Assembly: GCA_023438885.1 (NCBI GenBank)
Contig: JAEXPS010000201.1
Coordinates: 1-18,006 of the forward strand
Reading direction: 5' to 3'
DNA: 18,006 nucleotides
Origin: Actinomycetes bacterium
GTDB lineage: Bacteria; Actinomycetota; Actinomycetes; Actinomycetales; Cellulomonadaceae
The translations under genes and the position numbers were made by a program. Under the pieces are notes generated by a model. That model saw only the letters and a program-made list of their open reading frames with translations. It was not told the origin of the DNA and made no database searches. Of the stretch, positions 8,145 to 15,233 are shown piece by piece; position 1 is the stretch's first letter; each line of letters starts with the position of its first letter.

Positions 8145-8498
8145 GACCTCCTGAAGGGATGTGGTTCCCCAGAAGGTTCGCCGGTCGCAGAGCGCACTTC
8201 ACCGTCCGCCCGACGAGTCGGGGGCACGCGCGCAGCGTTAGCGGGCGGACTCCACCCACACCGGGGGCGCGGTCCACGTCATCCGTGGTTCCCCCGGCGC
8301 TGCTCTGAGTAGGCCGCCGGCGGCGGGCCCCTCAGCTCCAGCTCGTGGCGAGCGAGGACACCTGCCCATCCTCGGTCCGGACCGGGCCACCCACGGGCAC
8401 CGGGTGACCGATCCGAGGGCACACCACGTGCCGCCCATGTCCTTGCGTGGGTCGGCCCATGTGCCCCGTGCCCGCCGGCCCCCGGCTCCCGCACCGCC
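8145..8498. promoter_or_regulatory. 354-bp gene-free region upstream of the surface operon
   Basis: No credible gene is present. It must hold the promoter of the minus-strand surface operon and the end of the LuxR-1 transcript. Visible elements are a TGAGTA/TACTCA motif (8306-8311); a 10-bp direct repeat, GTGGTTCCCC, at 8161-8170 and 8285-8294; a perfect 12-bp palindrome, CGGTCCGGACCG, at 8373-8384; an 8-bp direct repeat, GCCCATGT, at 8433-8440 and 8455-8462 (22-bp period); and a short GCCGG/CCGGC hairpin at 8474-8486 just after the LuxR-1 stop. I see no convincing -35/-10 pair for a housekeeping sigma factor on the operon strand, which fits an activator-dependent promoter. Confidence 0.6.
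8304..8313 (-). promoter_or_regulatory. TACTCA motif copy A (upstream of the sortase operon)
   Basis: On the minus strand this reads GGCCTACTCAGAGC, sharing the 11-mer GGCCTACTCAG with copy B in front of LuxR-1. It lies about 162 bp upstream of the sortase start. It is a candidate operator linking the operon to the LuxR regulators (inference). Confidence 0.45.
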
Positions 8499-11129
8499 TC
8501 AGCGGCTGAGGTCCAGCCAGGTGGACATCGCTGCGCGCAGGCCTTGCCGGTTCTCCACGCCGATCTTGCGGTAGGCGCTGAACAGATGGTTCTCGACCGT
8601 GCGCGTCGAGACTCCCAGGAGCGCCGCCGCCCGGTGGGTGCTCAGCCCCGCGTGGATGAACTCCGCCGCCTTCTGCTCTCGGTCAGTCAGGCCGAGCGAC
8701 GAGACGAACCTGGTGAACAGACCGCCCGCCCACCGGCCCAGGTCCCCGCCTTCGTGCCAGGCGGCCTCGACCCTCGCGCAGGCCTCCCCCGGCTCGCCGC
8801 GAGCGCGCAGCATCGACGCGCACGCGATCCCGGCCCGCATCGCGTAGACCGGTCCGCACACGCCGCGCAGCTCGTCGGCGCACGCCTCCACCGCCTCGGG
8901 GTCGCCGGACCCGAGTGCGGCGAGGTACCGCGCGAGCGCCCTGAGCACCGGGCTCTGGCTGGCCAGGCCGGCCTCGGCCACCCGGGCGCCCAGCGCCTCG
9001 TCGGGGGCGCGTTCCATGGCCGGTACCGCAGCGAACACGGCGGCGGTGACGAATCCCCCCGCCAGCCGGTCCTGCACGTAGCCCCAGAGCGGGTCCGGGC
9101 ACGCCGACGGACTGAGCGACAGGGCCGAGTCCCCCATCATCGCGGGCAGCGGGCCGGCCCCGCCGTCGAGCGTCGCCGCCTGCTGCGCCAGGTTGCGCGC
9201 GTAGTCCCACCGCCCCGCCCAGCCGACCACCACGGCGGCCACGCTGAGGAAGCCCACCTGGTAGTGACGCTCGAAGGTGCTCGACTCGGCCAGAGGCAGC
9301 ACGGCCTCGACGAGGCGGTCGACAGCGCGGAGGTGTCCGCACAGGGTCATGCCGACGGCTGCCACGTAGGCGTGGGCGTGGATCTGGCCGGGCAGGAAGG
9401 CTGCTTGCGCCTTGGCCATCTCCGCCAAGGCCCACTCCATGCCTTCGAGCGCATCGCCGGACAGCACGAGCGCCATCGCACGGCACGCTTCGGCGTGCCC
9501 CGTGAAGAGGTCCCGGGACGGCGAGAGGGCGTCGATGGCCTCCAGCGCGTCCTGCACCCTGCCGGCGGCCAGGAGGGACTCGATGGCGACGATCCCGGCG
9601 GCCTCCCGGCCCAGGCGATGCTCGTCCTCCAGCGCACTGTCGAGCAGGCTCGGGTCCGGGACCGTGCCGTACAGCAGGTCGAGCCGCGCCTCGACGGCCC
9701 GGAAGTTCAGCTCGCCCTCCGGGCACCGCACGTCCGACTCGCGGAGCGCCTGGCGCGCGCCGGGGACGTCCGCGCCGTCGACACCGCGACGCAGCGCTGC
9801 CCAGCCCTCCATCTCCACCGCCGCCTCCGAGCCCCCTCGCTCGCTCGGGGTGTCGCGGAGCACCTCGGCGACCTCCTCGGGCGTCACCAGGGCGGCGTCC
9901 ATGGCCAACAGCAGCGGCAACGCGGTTTCCGGCCTGCGGTCCTGGCGCCACTCGCGGCGCAGGTTGGCCATCTCGGCGCGCCAGTACTCGGTGAACCGGC
10001 TGCTGAGCATCGCGGCGCCGCTGGCCGCCTGGGCGGCCTCGGCTGCCACCGGCGACAGGAACTCGCGCTCCACCGCGCCGCCGCGCGGCGACGTCGGGTC
10101 GACGCCCGCCCGCCACGCCAGCGCGTCCTCGTGGTGCAGGTACTTCGTCAGCAGCGGCGGGAACACGCCGATGAACGCGCCGGCGGGCAGGTCGACCGCA
10201 CGGACCAGCCCCGCCTCGCCGAGCCGCGCGAGAGCGCCAGGGTCGACCACGGAGGGGTAGTCGTCCAGCGGTGCCGTGCCCGCGAGCGCGAGCCTGGTCA
10301 GGTCTTCGATCTCGTCGTCGGTCAGATCGGTCAGCAGCGACTCCACGACGTAGCACAGCTGCCCGTTCCACAGCGTCCCGGGCGCCGTCCACGAGCCGCG
10401 CTGGCGCACCAGGGTGCCCGTGCGCATGCCGGAGTCGACGATCGCTCGCACCAGCCCCGGCAGGCCGCCCGACTCGGTGGCGATCCTGGCGACCGTCGTC
10501 GGATCGACCGTCCCGGGTAGTAAGGAGCAGATCAGGCCGTGGAGCTCCTCGAAGGGCAGCGGCTCCACCGCCACGCGCACGGACGGCTGGAGCTCGGCGG
10601 TGAGCGTCCTCGTCACCGCGGTGCGCCGGTTGGACGCACGCGTCACGGACAGGATCGGGAACGGTTGCTGGATGCGCGCGGCGACCACGACACCCGCCGA
10701 GGTCTGGTCGAGATCGTCGGCGTCGTCGATGACGAGCACCGGCGTGCGTCCGGACATCAGCCGGAGCAGCCCGGACACGGCGGTCGAGACGCTGGCGGCG
10801 CTGCCGGCCGACGGGACGCTCACGCCGGCCACGGCCAGTGCCGCGAGCGGCCGGTCGCGCAGGGCGAGAACGCCGGACACCTCCGGCACGGTCACGTGCT
10901 CGGCCCGGAGCTCCTTGACGACGGACTTGAGGATGTGGGTGCGGCCGGAGCCTCGCAGGCCGACGAGGTTGACGCTCACCCCTTCGGACAGGTAACCCAG
11001 GATGTCGCGGACCACGCCGTCGCGAGCAGGGATGTCGGGCCAGTCGTCGGCGATCGGCCACCCCTGCCGACCGAGCACACCGACCGTTGACGCCCGGTCT
11101 GCGCTTGCGTCGAGCGCGTCTGCGGCCAC
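8499..11129 (-). CDS. LAL-type LuxR regulator 1 (STAND ATPase domain + LuxR HTH), 876 aa
   Basis: Large transcription activator-type protein. Start: GTG at 11129 has GGGAAGG upstream at good spacing; a GTG two codons earlier (11135) overlaps that site. N-terminal P-loop region: VNLVGLRGSGRT, where GLRGSGRT is at residues 57-64 and Arg replaces the Walker A Lys. Walker B is VLVIDDADDLD (131-141). A long helical, TPR-like Ala/Leu/Glu-rich region occupies about 330-800. The last 65 residues form a canonical LuxR HTH (LTDREQKAAEFI...STRTVENHLFSAYRKIGV). No receiver or ligand domain is seen, so the signal is unknown. It is paralogous to LuxR-2 encoded just upstream. It sits between LuxR-2 and the surface operon on the same strand and is the best candidate for the operon's regulator (inference). 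Confidence 0.92.
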   Translation of the reverse strand: MAADALDASADRASTVGVLGRQGWPIADDWPDIPARDGVVRDILGYLSEGVSVNLVGLRGSGRTHILKSVVKELRAEHVTVPEVSGVLALRDRPLAALAVAGVSVPSAGSAASVSTAVSGLLRLMSGRTPVLVIDDADDLDQTSAGVVVAARIQQPFPILSVTRASNRRTAVTRTLTAELQPSVRVAVEPLPFEELHGLICSLLPGTVDPTTVARIATESGGLPGLVRAIVDSGMRTGTLVRQRGSWTAPGTLWNGQLCYVVESLLTDLTDDEIEDLTRLALAGTAPLDDYPSVVDPGALARLGEAGLVRAVDLPAGAFIGVFPPLLTKYLHHEDALAWRAGVDPTSPRGGAVEREFLSPVAAEAAQAASGAAMLSSRFTEYWRAEMANLRREWRQDRRPETALPLLLAMDAALVTPEEVAEVLRDTPSERGGSEAAVEMEGWAALRRGVDGADVPGARQALRESDVRCPEGELNFRAVEARLDLLYGTVPDPSLLDSALEDEHRLGREAAGIVAIESLLAAGRVQDALEAIDALSPSRDLFTGHAEACRAMALVLSGDALEGMEWALAEMAKAQAAFLPGQIHAHAYVAAVGMTLCGHLRAVDRLVEAVLPLAESSTFERHYQVGFLSVAAVVVGWAGRWDYARNLAQQAATLDGGAGPLPAMMGDSALSLSPSACPDPLWGYVQDRLAGGFVTAAVFAAVPAMERAPDEALGARVAEAGLASQSPVLRALARYLAALGSGDPEAVEACADELRGVCGPVYAMRAGIACASMLRARGEPGEACARVEAAWHEGGDLGRWAGGLFTRFVSSLGLTDREQKAAEFIHAGLSTHRAAALLGVSTRTVENHLFSAYRKIGVENRQGLRAAMSTWLDLSR

Positions 11130-11152
11130 GGTCACCTTCCCATCCTTCGCCC

Positions 11153-11163
11153 GGCCTACTCAG
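11153..11163 (+). promoter_or_regulatory. TACTCA motif copy B
   Basis: GGCCTACTCAG followed by TACGGG; TACTCAGTA (11157-11165) is itself a 9-nt palindrome. It lies 24 nt upstream of the LuxR-1 start, between any promoter and the ribosome binding site, and 22 bp from copy C. Confidence 0.5.
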
Positions 11164-11178
11164 TACGGGTCGATTGGA

Positions 11179-11184
11179 TACTCA
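11179..11184 (+). promoter_or_regulatory. TACTCA motif copy C
   Basis: GGATACTCACGGGG, in the same orientation as copy B and exactly 22 bp from it (about two helical turns), upstream of LuxR-1. Confidence 0.45.
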
Positions 11185-11218
11185 CGGGGCGGCGCCCGGG
11201 GGCACTTGTCTCCGTAGG

Positions 11219-11224
11219 TGAGTA
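11219..11224 (-). promoter_or_regulatory. TACTCA motif copy D
   Basis: On the minus strand GCGCTACTCACCTACGG, an inverted match to copy B (CTACTCAGTACGG). It lies about 90 bp upstream of the LuxR-1 start. Confidence 0.45.
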
Positions 11225-11260
11225 GCGCCGCGTCAGGTGGGTGCGTTCCCACCGTGGGGA

Positions 11261-11287
11261 GCACGGGTCTGTCCTGGGGACCCGTGC
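11261..11287. terminator. 9-bp hairpin between the two LuxR genes
   Basis: Perfect inverted repeat GCACGGGTC (11261-11269) and GACCCGTGC (11279-11287) around a 9-nt loop. A second small hairpin (GGTGGG/CCCACC, 11236-11253) adjoins it. Both lie downstream of LuxR-2 on the minus strand, without a U-tract. They may terminate LuxR-2 transcription or serve as an operator. Confidence 0.45.
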
Positions 11288-11314
11288 GGGTCTGCGTACA
11301 GGTCTTCGGTCCCC

Positions 11315-11320
11315 TGAGTA
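11315..11320 (-). promoter_or_regulatory. TACTCA motif copy E
   Basis: On the minus strand GGGGTACTCAGGGGACC. It lies 43 nt past the LuxR-2 stop codon and 96 bp from copy D. Confidence 0.4.
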
Positions 11321-11335
11321 CCCCGCCACCTCGCC

Positions 11336-11363
11336 AGGGCCGGCCGAGCACTCGCCTGGCCCT
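11336..11363 (-). terminator. Hairpin at the LuxR-2 stop codon
   Basis: AGGGCC (11336-11341) pairs with GGCCCT (11358-11363), extendable with one bulge by GGC/GCC. On the minus strand the stem begins at the last base of the LuxR-2 stop codon. No U-tract follows, so it is a tentative terminator. Confidence 0.35.
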
Positions 11364-13894
11364 CAGGCCGGCGTCGCCCAGGTGGTCACTGCGCGGAGCA
11401 GATCCTCGCGCTTCTCGACGCCGACCTTGCGGTAGGACGCGAACAGGTGGTTCTCGACGGTGCGGACACTGAGACCGAGCTCTGCGGCGATCTCCTGCGG
11501 GCCTCGACCGTTCGCGAGCAGCTCGGCGATCTCCCGTTCGCGCTGGCTCAGGCCGACGGCTCGCCCGAGCCGGGTGAACAGGCCGGGGTATCCCAGGCCG
11601 GTGGACGCGGCGAGGCCCCACGCCTCCTCGGCCAACCTGGCCGCCGCGTCGATGTCGCCGCGGCGTCGCACCACGAGCGCTCGCGTGACGGCGGCCCGCA
11701 CCGCATGGAGCCGCGCTCCGATGGTCTGCAGCTCGGCGACGCAGGCGCCGAGCGCGTCCGGGTCGGCGCGCCCCGCGGCGTCCACGTACCGCCCCACGGC
11801 CCGCAGCAGGGGACTCTGCGTCTGCTGGGCCCGTGCGGCGACGGCCGCGCAGCGACGCGGATCGGGCAGGACCTCGACGGCGCTGGCAGCCTCGGTGACC
11901 GCCGCGACGACGTAGCCCATCTCCAGGCGTTCGTCGATGACTCGCCACAGCGCCTCGACGTCGGCGGCGGCCGGCTCCGGCCCGTCTGCGAACAAGGCGG
12001 AGGCGTGCCCCGCCATCGCCGGGAACGGGCCTGCGACGTGCGACGAGGCGTCCGCCTGGGCCGCGAGCGACCTGGCGAAGTCCATCCGGCCGCGCCACCC
12101 CGCCGCCAGGGCCGTCAGGGTCAGGAGCCCGACCTCGTAGTCGAGGTGCAGCGGGGTGGGTCCGGTGAGGGTGAGGACGGGCTCGAGAAGCGCCTCCATC
12201 TCGCTCAGGCGGCCGTCGTACATCAGGCCGAGGGCGGCGACGTACGCATGGCTGCGGATCTCGCCGAGCTCGATCTCCTCCTCCGACTCGACCATCGCCC
12301 GCAGTGCCCAGTCCACGCCCTCCGCGAAGCGGCCGTGCAGCACGCGCTCCAGGCCCAACCAGCCGCGGCGAATCCGTGCGAAGAAGGCGTGCGTCGGGGC
12401 GAACCTGGCGAGCGCGGCGTCGGCGTCCTCGGTGGCTCCGGACGCGAGGAGTACCGCGATCCGCAGGCTCTCCTGCCCCTCGATGCCTGCCTGCTCCTGA
12501 CCAGGAGCCGGCTGGTCGAGCCCCTCGACGGGCGGCACGCGCTCGACGCGGAACTGGAGCAGGCCCTCGATCGCCTTCAGGTAGGTCGCAAAGGCAGGCT
12601 GGACCGCGGTCCCCTCGCGGAGGATCTCCCGCGCGCCGCCGAAGTCCCGCAGCACGAAGGTTCGGTACACCGCTCGCCACGCCACCAGCTCCGCACGCCA
12701 GCGCGGGTCCGCCCCGGCCGTCGGCGTGGCGAGGAGCACTCGCTCGATCTCGGACGGTTCGGCCGACGAGGCCACGAGGGCGGACAACAGGGGTACCGCA
12801 CTGGAGGGGTCCGGAGCGGACTGCCAGGTCGCTCGCAGGGTCTCGACCTCTGCGGCCCAGTGCTCGGCGATCCGGCGGTTCAAGATGGCTGAGTTGGTGT
12901 TCGTCAGGTGCCGCGCACCGATGTGTGGCGTGTCCGTGGCAAGGGCGCGGTCTCCGGGCAGATCGAGGTTGCGCAGCCGGCCGCCGTTGCGGCGCAGGAA
13001 CTCCGCGAGCAAGGGCGGGAAGACGCCGACGACGGGCCCCGACGGGGTCAGTCCCGGCTGGAGGACGCCGACGTCGTCGAGCCGTTCCAGCAGGGCGGGC
13101 GACACCCGCTGCCGAGCCTCCGACAGGGCGATCACGCCGGTCAGCGAGAGCGCCGTCACCGCGTCGAGCTCCTCGTCGGTCAGGTCGGTGAGCTGTCGCT
13201 CGGCGACCTGAGCCAACCTGCCGTTCCACAGGTCGCTCTGCGTCCGCCACATCGCGCCGTCGTGGACGATCGCGCGGCTGCGCGTCGCGGTGTCGAGGAT
13301 CGCCCGCACGAGCCCCGGCAGACCACCCGAGAGGGTGGCGATGCGCCCGACGACGGCGGAGTCGACGGGACCCGGCAGCCGGCGGTGCACCATCCGATGC
13401 AGCTGCTCGAAGGTCAGCGGCCCGACGTCGACGCGCACCCCCGGCTGGATCTCGGCCGTCAGGGTGCGGCTCGTCGGCTGGCGTCGGCCGTCCTGCCTTG
13501 TGACGGACAGCACCGGGAACCGGCGGCGCGCATGCGCGGCCACCACGGCACCGGCACTGACGGCATCCAGGTCGTCGGCGTCGTCGATGACGATCACCGA
13601 GCGGTGTGGTGCGAGGGCGTCGCTCAGGGCGTCCACCGCAGCGGAGATCGTCGACGCGACGGCGCCGGGCTGGATGGACACGCCGGCGACGGCCAGGACG
13701 GCGAGCGGTCGATCCCGCAGGGCCGCCACGCCAGCGATGGTGAGCACCGAGTAGCCCGCGTCCCGCAGCCGGCCCGCGGCCGACTCGGCGATCCTGCTGC
13801 GCCCTGAGCTTCGAACTCCGACGAGGTTGACACTCACCGAGTCGCGCAGGTAACCGACCACCTCGTCGGCCAGATCGCTCTGCTCGTGGTCCAT
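11363..13894 (-). CDS. LAL-type LuxR regulator 2 (STAND ATPase domain + LuxR HTH), 843 aa
   Basis: Paralogue of LuxR-1. ATG at 13894 is chosen because TACGGT lies exactly 6 nt upstream (leaderless arrangement) and the protein then starts 12 residues before the shared motif VGYLRDSVSVNLVGV; the longer open frame upstream has no family similarity. P-loop GVRSSGRS (26-33) again has Arg for Lys. Walker B is VIVIDDADDLD (100-110). The C-terminus is a standard LuxR HTH (LSQREREIAELLANG...LSVRTVENHLFASYRKVGV). The N-terminus lacks the roughly 45-residue leader of LuxR-1. The two regulators differ mostly in the central repeat region, which usually receives the signal, so they may read different cues while binding similar DNA (inference). 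It is divergent from the small HTH gene at 14128. Confidence 0.92.
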   Translation of the reverse strand: MDHEQSDLADEVVGYLRDSVSVNLVGVRSSGRSRIAESAAGRLRDAGYSVLTIAGVAALRDRPLAVLAVAGVSIQPGAVASTISAAVDALSDALAPHRSVIVIDDADDLDAVSAGAVVAAHARRRFPVLSVTRQDGRRQPTSRTLTAEIQPGVRVDVGPLTFEQLHRMVHRRLPGPVDSAVVGRIATLSGGLPGLVRAILDTATRSRAIVHDGAMWRTQSDLWNGRLAQVAERQLTDLTDEELDAVTALSLTGVIALSEARQRVSPALLERLDDVGVLQPGLTPSGPVVGVFPPLLAEFLRRNGGRLRNLDLPGDRALATDTPHIGARHLTNTNSAILNRRIAEHWAAEVETLRATWQSAPDPSSAVPLLSALVASSAEPSEIERVLLATPTAGADPRWRAELVAWRAVYRTFVLRDFGGAREILREGTAVQPAFATYLKAIEGLLQFRVERVPPVEGLDQPAPGQEQAGIEGQESLRIAVLLASGATEDADAALARFAPTHAFFARIRRGWLGLERVLHGRFAEGVDWALRAMVESEEEIELGEIRSHAYVAALGLMYDGRLSEMEALLEPVLTLTGPTPLHLDYEVGLLTLTALAAGWRGRMDFARSLAAQADASSHVAGPFPAMAGHASALFADGPEPAAADVEALWRVIDERLEMGYVVAAVTEAASAVEVLPDPRRCAAVAARAQQTQSPLLRAVGRYVDAAGRADPDALGACVAELQTIGARLHAVRAAVTRALVVRRRGDIDAAARLAEEAWGLAASTGLGYPGLFTRLGRAVGLSQREREIAELLANGRGPQEIAAELGLSVRTVENHLFASYRKVGVEKREDLLRAVTTWATPA

Positions 13895-13900
13895 GTGGTC

Positions 13901-13906
13901 ACCGTA
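13901..13906 (-). promoter_or_regulatory. -10 box of leaderless LuxR-2 promoter
   Basis: TACGGT on the minus strand, then 6 nt (GACCAC), then the ATG. The -35 region is not clear, which fits an activated promoter. A palindrome at 13934-13946 lies about 40-52 bp upstream of the start codon. Confidence 0.55.
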
Positions 13907-13933
13907 TGGAACTGGACGCATGTCCGCGAGCGG

Positions 13934-13946
13934 CGCTCTGAGAGCG
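13934..13946. promoter_or_regulatory. 13-nt palindrome upstream of LuxR-2
   Basis: CGCTCTGAGAGCG is perfectly symmetric about its central G. It shares GCTCTGAG with motif copy A (8303-8310). If LuxR-2 starts transcription at its ATG, the site is centred near -46, a common position for activator binding. This is an inference. Confidence 0.4.
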
Positions 13947-14115
13947 ATGAAGGCGCGCGGCCTGCCGAAAGACCTCCTCGTCGGCCCCGCCGCTGCCGGC
14001 GGCTCACCCGATGCCCGACGATCGGCCCCCTGGTCGGGACGCCGCCGTACTCGTCCGTGGCACCAAGTGGCCACGGTTGGACGGCAGTCACCCGCAGCCG
14101 CGTGGGGACCGAGGC

Positions 14116-14121
14116 GACGAT
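14116..14121 (+). promoter_or_regulatory. Possible -10 box of the small HTH gene
   Basis: GACGAT followed by 6 nt (GCCCCC) and ATG at 14128. It matches nANNNT rather than TANNNT, so it is weaker than the other leaderless boxes here. Upstream, CCGTGG (14055-14060) and CCACGG (14071-14076) form an inverted repeat. Confidence 0.35.
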
Positions 14122-14127
14122 GCCCCC

Positions 14128-14394
14128 ATGTTCCTCTGGAGCACTCACGGGCCACGGCTGACGCTTCCGCTTCGACTGGGGATGTCGCTGCAGTACGCCG
14201 GCCTGTCCGCGTCGCACGTCGCCGAGGCCATCGGCACGACCGGCGAGCGCGTGGGGGAATGGTTGCAGGGTCTCGGCCGCCCGAGCGCGGCCGACCTGGC
14301 GCGCTGGGCGCAGCTGACCGGCACTCCACTGTCCTGGCTCGACACCGGCCGGGTGACCGAGACCGCGCTGTCGCGGACGGCCGAGCAGGCCTGA
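14128..14394 (+). CDS. Small XRE/Cro-like helix-turn-helix protein, 88 aa
   Basis: Probable DNA-binding protein. The region from AGLSASHVAEAIGTTGERVGEWLQG (about residues 22-46) fits a Cro/C1-type HTH, followed by PSAADLARWAQLTGTPLSWLDTG, which is typical of the C-terminal helices of such proteins. ATG at 14128 is preferred because it gives a full-size domain and a 6-nt spacing to an nANNNT box; the open frame extends upstream to 14011 without domain similarity. It is divergent from LuxR-2 (233 bp apart) and ends 18 bp before the 3' end of the convergent tRNA-Gln. Whether it regulates LuxR-2 is unknown. It could also be a remnant of a mobile element's repressor. Confidence 0.65.
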   Translation: MFLWSTHGPRLTLPLRLGMSLQYAGLSASHVAEAIGTTGERVGEWLQGLGRPSAADLARWAQLTGTPLSWLDTGRVTETALSRTAEQA

Positions 14395-14411
14395 CGGCGT
14401 TGCCGGCGGGG

Positions 14412-14483
14412 CTCCGCCCCCAGGATTCGAACCTGGACCGCAAGGCTCCAAAGGCCTGCGTGCTGCCGTTACACCAGGGCGGA
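14412..14483 (-). tRNA. tRNA-Gln (anticodon UUG)
   Basis: A 72-nt cloverleaf on the minus strand. The acceptor stem TCCGCCC pairs with GGGCGGA, with discriminator G. The anticodon loop is CTTTGGA (anticodon TTG), the variable loop has 5 nt, and the T-arm is CCAGG-TTCGAAT-CCTGG. The 3' CCA is not encoded (GCCC follows). The anticodon stem has one irregular pair at its base (C opposite T) unless a T is bulged. In mycobacteria a tRNA-Gln lies close to glmU and to the TetR gene Rv1019; the same tRNA-TetR pairing is seen here (recalled from family knowledge). Confidence 0.93.
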
Positions 14484-14502
14484 TCGGCGCGATGTCCCAG
14501 TC

Positions 14503-14542
14503 TGCCAGCGCGGACGGCCCCCGGCGGACGCCGCCGCTGGCA
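14503..14542. repeat. 8-bp inverted repeat in the tRNA-Gln/TetR promoter gap
   Basis: TGCCAGCG (14503-14510) and its exact complement CGCTGGCA (14535-14542) are separated by 24 nt. The right arm overlaps the presumed TetR -10 box (14541-14546). It is a candidate autoregulatory operator or a hairpin; a smaller CGGCGG/CCGCCG hairpin sits inside it. Confidence 0.5.
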
Positions 14543-14546
14543 CACT
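14541..14546 (+). promoter_or_regulatory. -10-like box of leaderless TetR gene
   Basis: CACACT, then 6 nt (TGCCCG), then GTG at 14553. It is a one-base departure from TANNNT. No Shine-Dalgarno precedes the GTG. Confidence 0.45.
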
Positions 14547-14552
14547 TGCCCG

Positions 14553-15224
14553 GTGGCCACCGACTCACGGCGGGCCGCGCGCTCGCGCATGACGGGCACG
14601 CAACGCCGCGCCCAGTTGCTCGACGTCTCGCGGCACCTGTTCGCCGAGAAGGGGTTCGACAACACCAGCATCGAGGAGATCGCGGCCCGGGCCGAGGTGT
14701 CCAAGCCCGTGGTGTACGAGCACTTCGGCGGCAAGGAGGGCATCTACGCCGTCGTCGTCGACCGCGAGATCCAGGCGCTGACTGGGGCGCTCACGGGTGC
14801 CCTGGAGGGCGGCGGCCACCCCAAGAGCCTCGTCGAGCGCACGGCGCTGGCGCTCCTGGACTACATCGAGCAGTCCGAGGACGGGTTCCGGATCCTCGTC
14901 CGCGACTCCCCTGTCGCCCAGGCGACCGGCACGTTCTCCTCCCTGATCGGCGACGTCGCCACCCAGGTGGAGCACCTGCTCGCCGACCAGTTCAAGCGCA
15001 CCGGCCTCGACCCGCGCACCGCGCCGATCTACGCCCAGATGCTGGTGGGCATGGTGGCGCTCACCGGGCAGTGGTGGCTGGACGCCCGCAGCCCCAAGAA
15101 GCAGGACGTCGCCGCCCACCTCGTCAACCTGGCGTGGAACGGCCTCAAGGCCCTCGAGCGCCGCCCGACGATGGCGAAGCCACGCACGGACAAGGTCAAG
15201 GGCCAGTCTCTCGACGTCGAGTAA
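14553..15224 (+). CDS. TetR-family transcriptional regulator (Rv1019-like), 223 aa
   Basis: DNA-binding repressor. The N-terminal HTH is textbook TetR: RAQLLDVSRHLFAEKGFD, then TSIEEIAARAEVSKPVVYEHFGGKEGIYAVVVDRE (about residues 19-75). The C-terminal ligand domain contains DGFRILVRDSP and GQWWLDARSPKK, which I recall as close to the mycobacterial TetR protein Rv1019. GTG at 14553 is chosen for the 6-nt spacing to CACACT; an ATG 12 codons later (14589) would still keep the HTH intact. An inverted repeat at 14503-14542 overlaps the promoter, suggesting autorepression. The next gene (MarR) starts 9 nt after the stop but seems to have its own promoter. Ligand unknown. Confidence 0.93.
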   Translation: MATDSRRAARSRMTGTQRRAQLLDVSRHLFAEKGFDNTSIEEIAARAEVSKPVVYEHFGGKEGIYAVVVDREIQALTGALTGALEGGGHPKSLVERTALALLDYIEQSEDGFRILVRDSPVAQATGTFSSLIGDVATQVEHLLADQFKRTGLDPRTAPIYAQMLVGMVALTGQWWLDARSPKKQDVAAHLVNLAWNGLKALERRPTMAKPRTDKVKGQSLDVE

Positions 15225-15227
15225 TCT
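15222..15227 (+). promoter_or_regulatory. -10 box of leaderless MarR promoter, overlapping the TetR stop codon
   Basis: TAATCT, then 6 nt (GACCGC), then GTG at 15234. The first three bases are the TetR stop codon TAA. No Shine-Dalgarno is present in the 9-nt gap. Confidence 0.6.
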
Positions 15228-15233
15228 GACCGC

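Noticed and set aside
8158..8295. ECF-sigma-type promoters from the two GGGGAACC elements
   Set aside because: GGAAC resembles an ECF -35, but no CGTT/CGTC-type -10 lies at a suitable distance from either copy on the operon strand.
8544..10520. Long plus-strand open frame opposite LuxR-1
   Set aside because: Composition is typical of antisense frames (Arg/His/Gln/Gly) and no domain is seen. The LuxR reading frame on the other strand is certain.
13895..14743. Upstream in-frame extension of LuxR-2, running across the small HTH gene and the tRNA
   Set aside because: It crosses a tRNA gene on the opposite side of a divergent promoter and has no family similarity. The leaderless start at 13894 explains the gene better.
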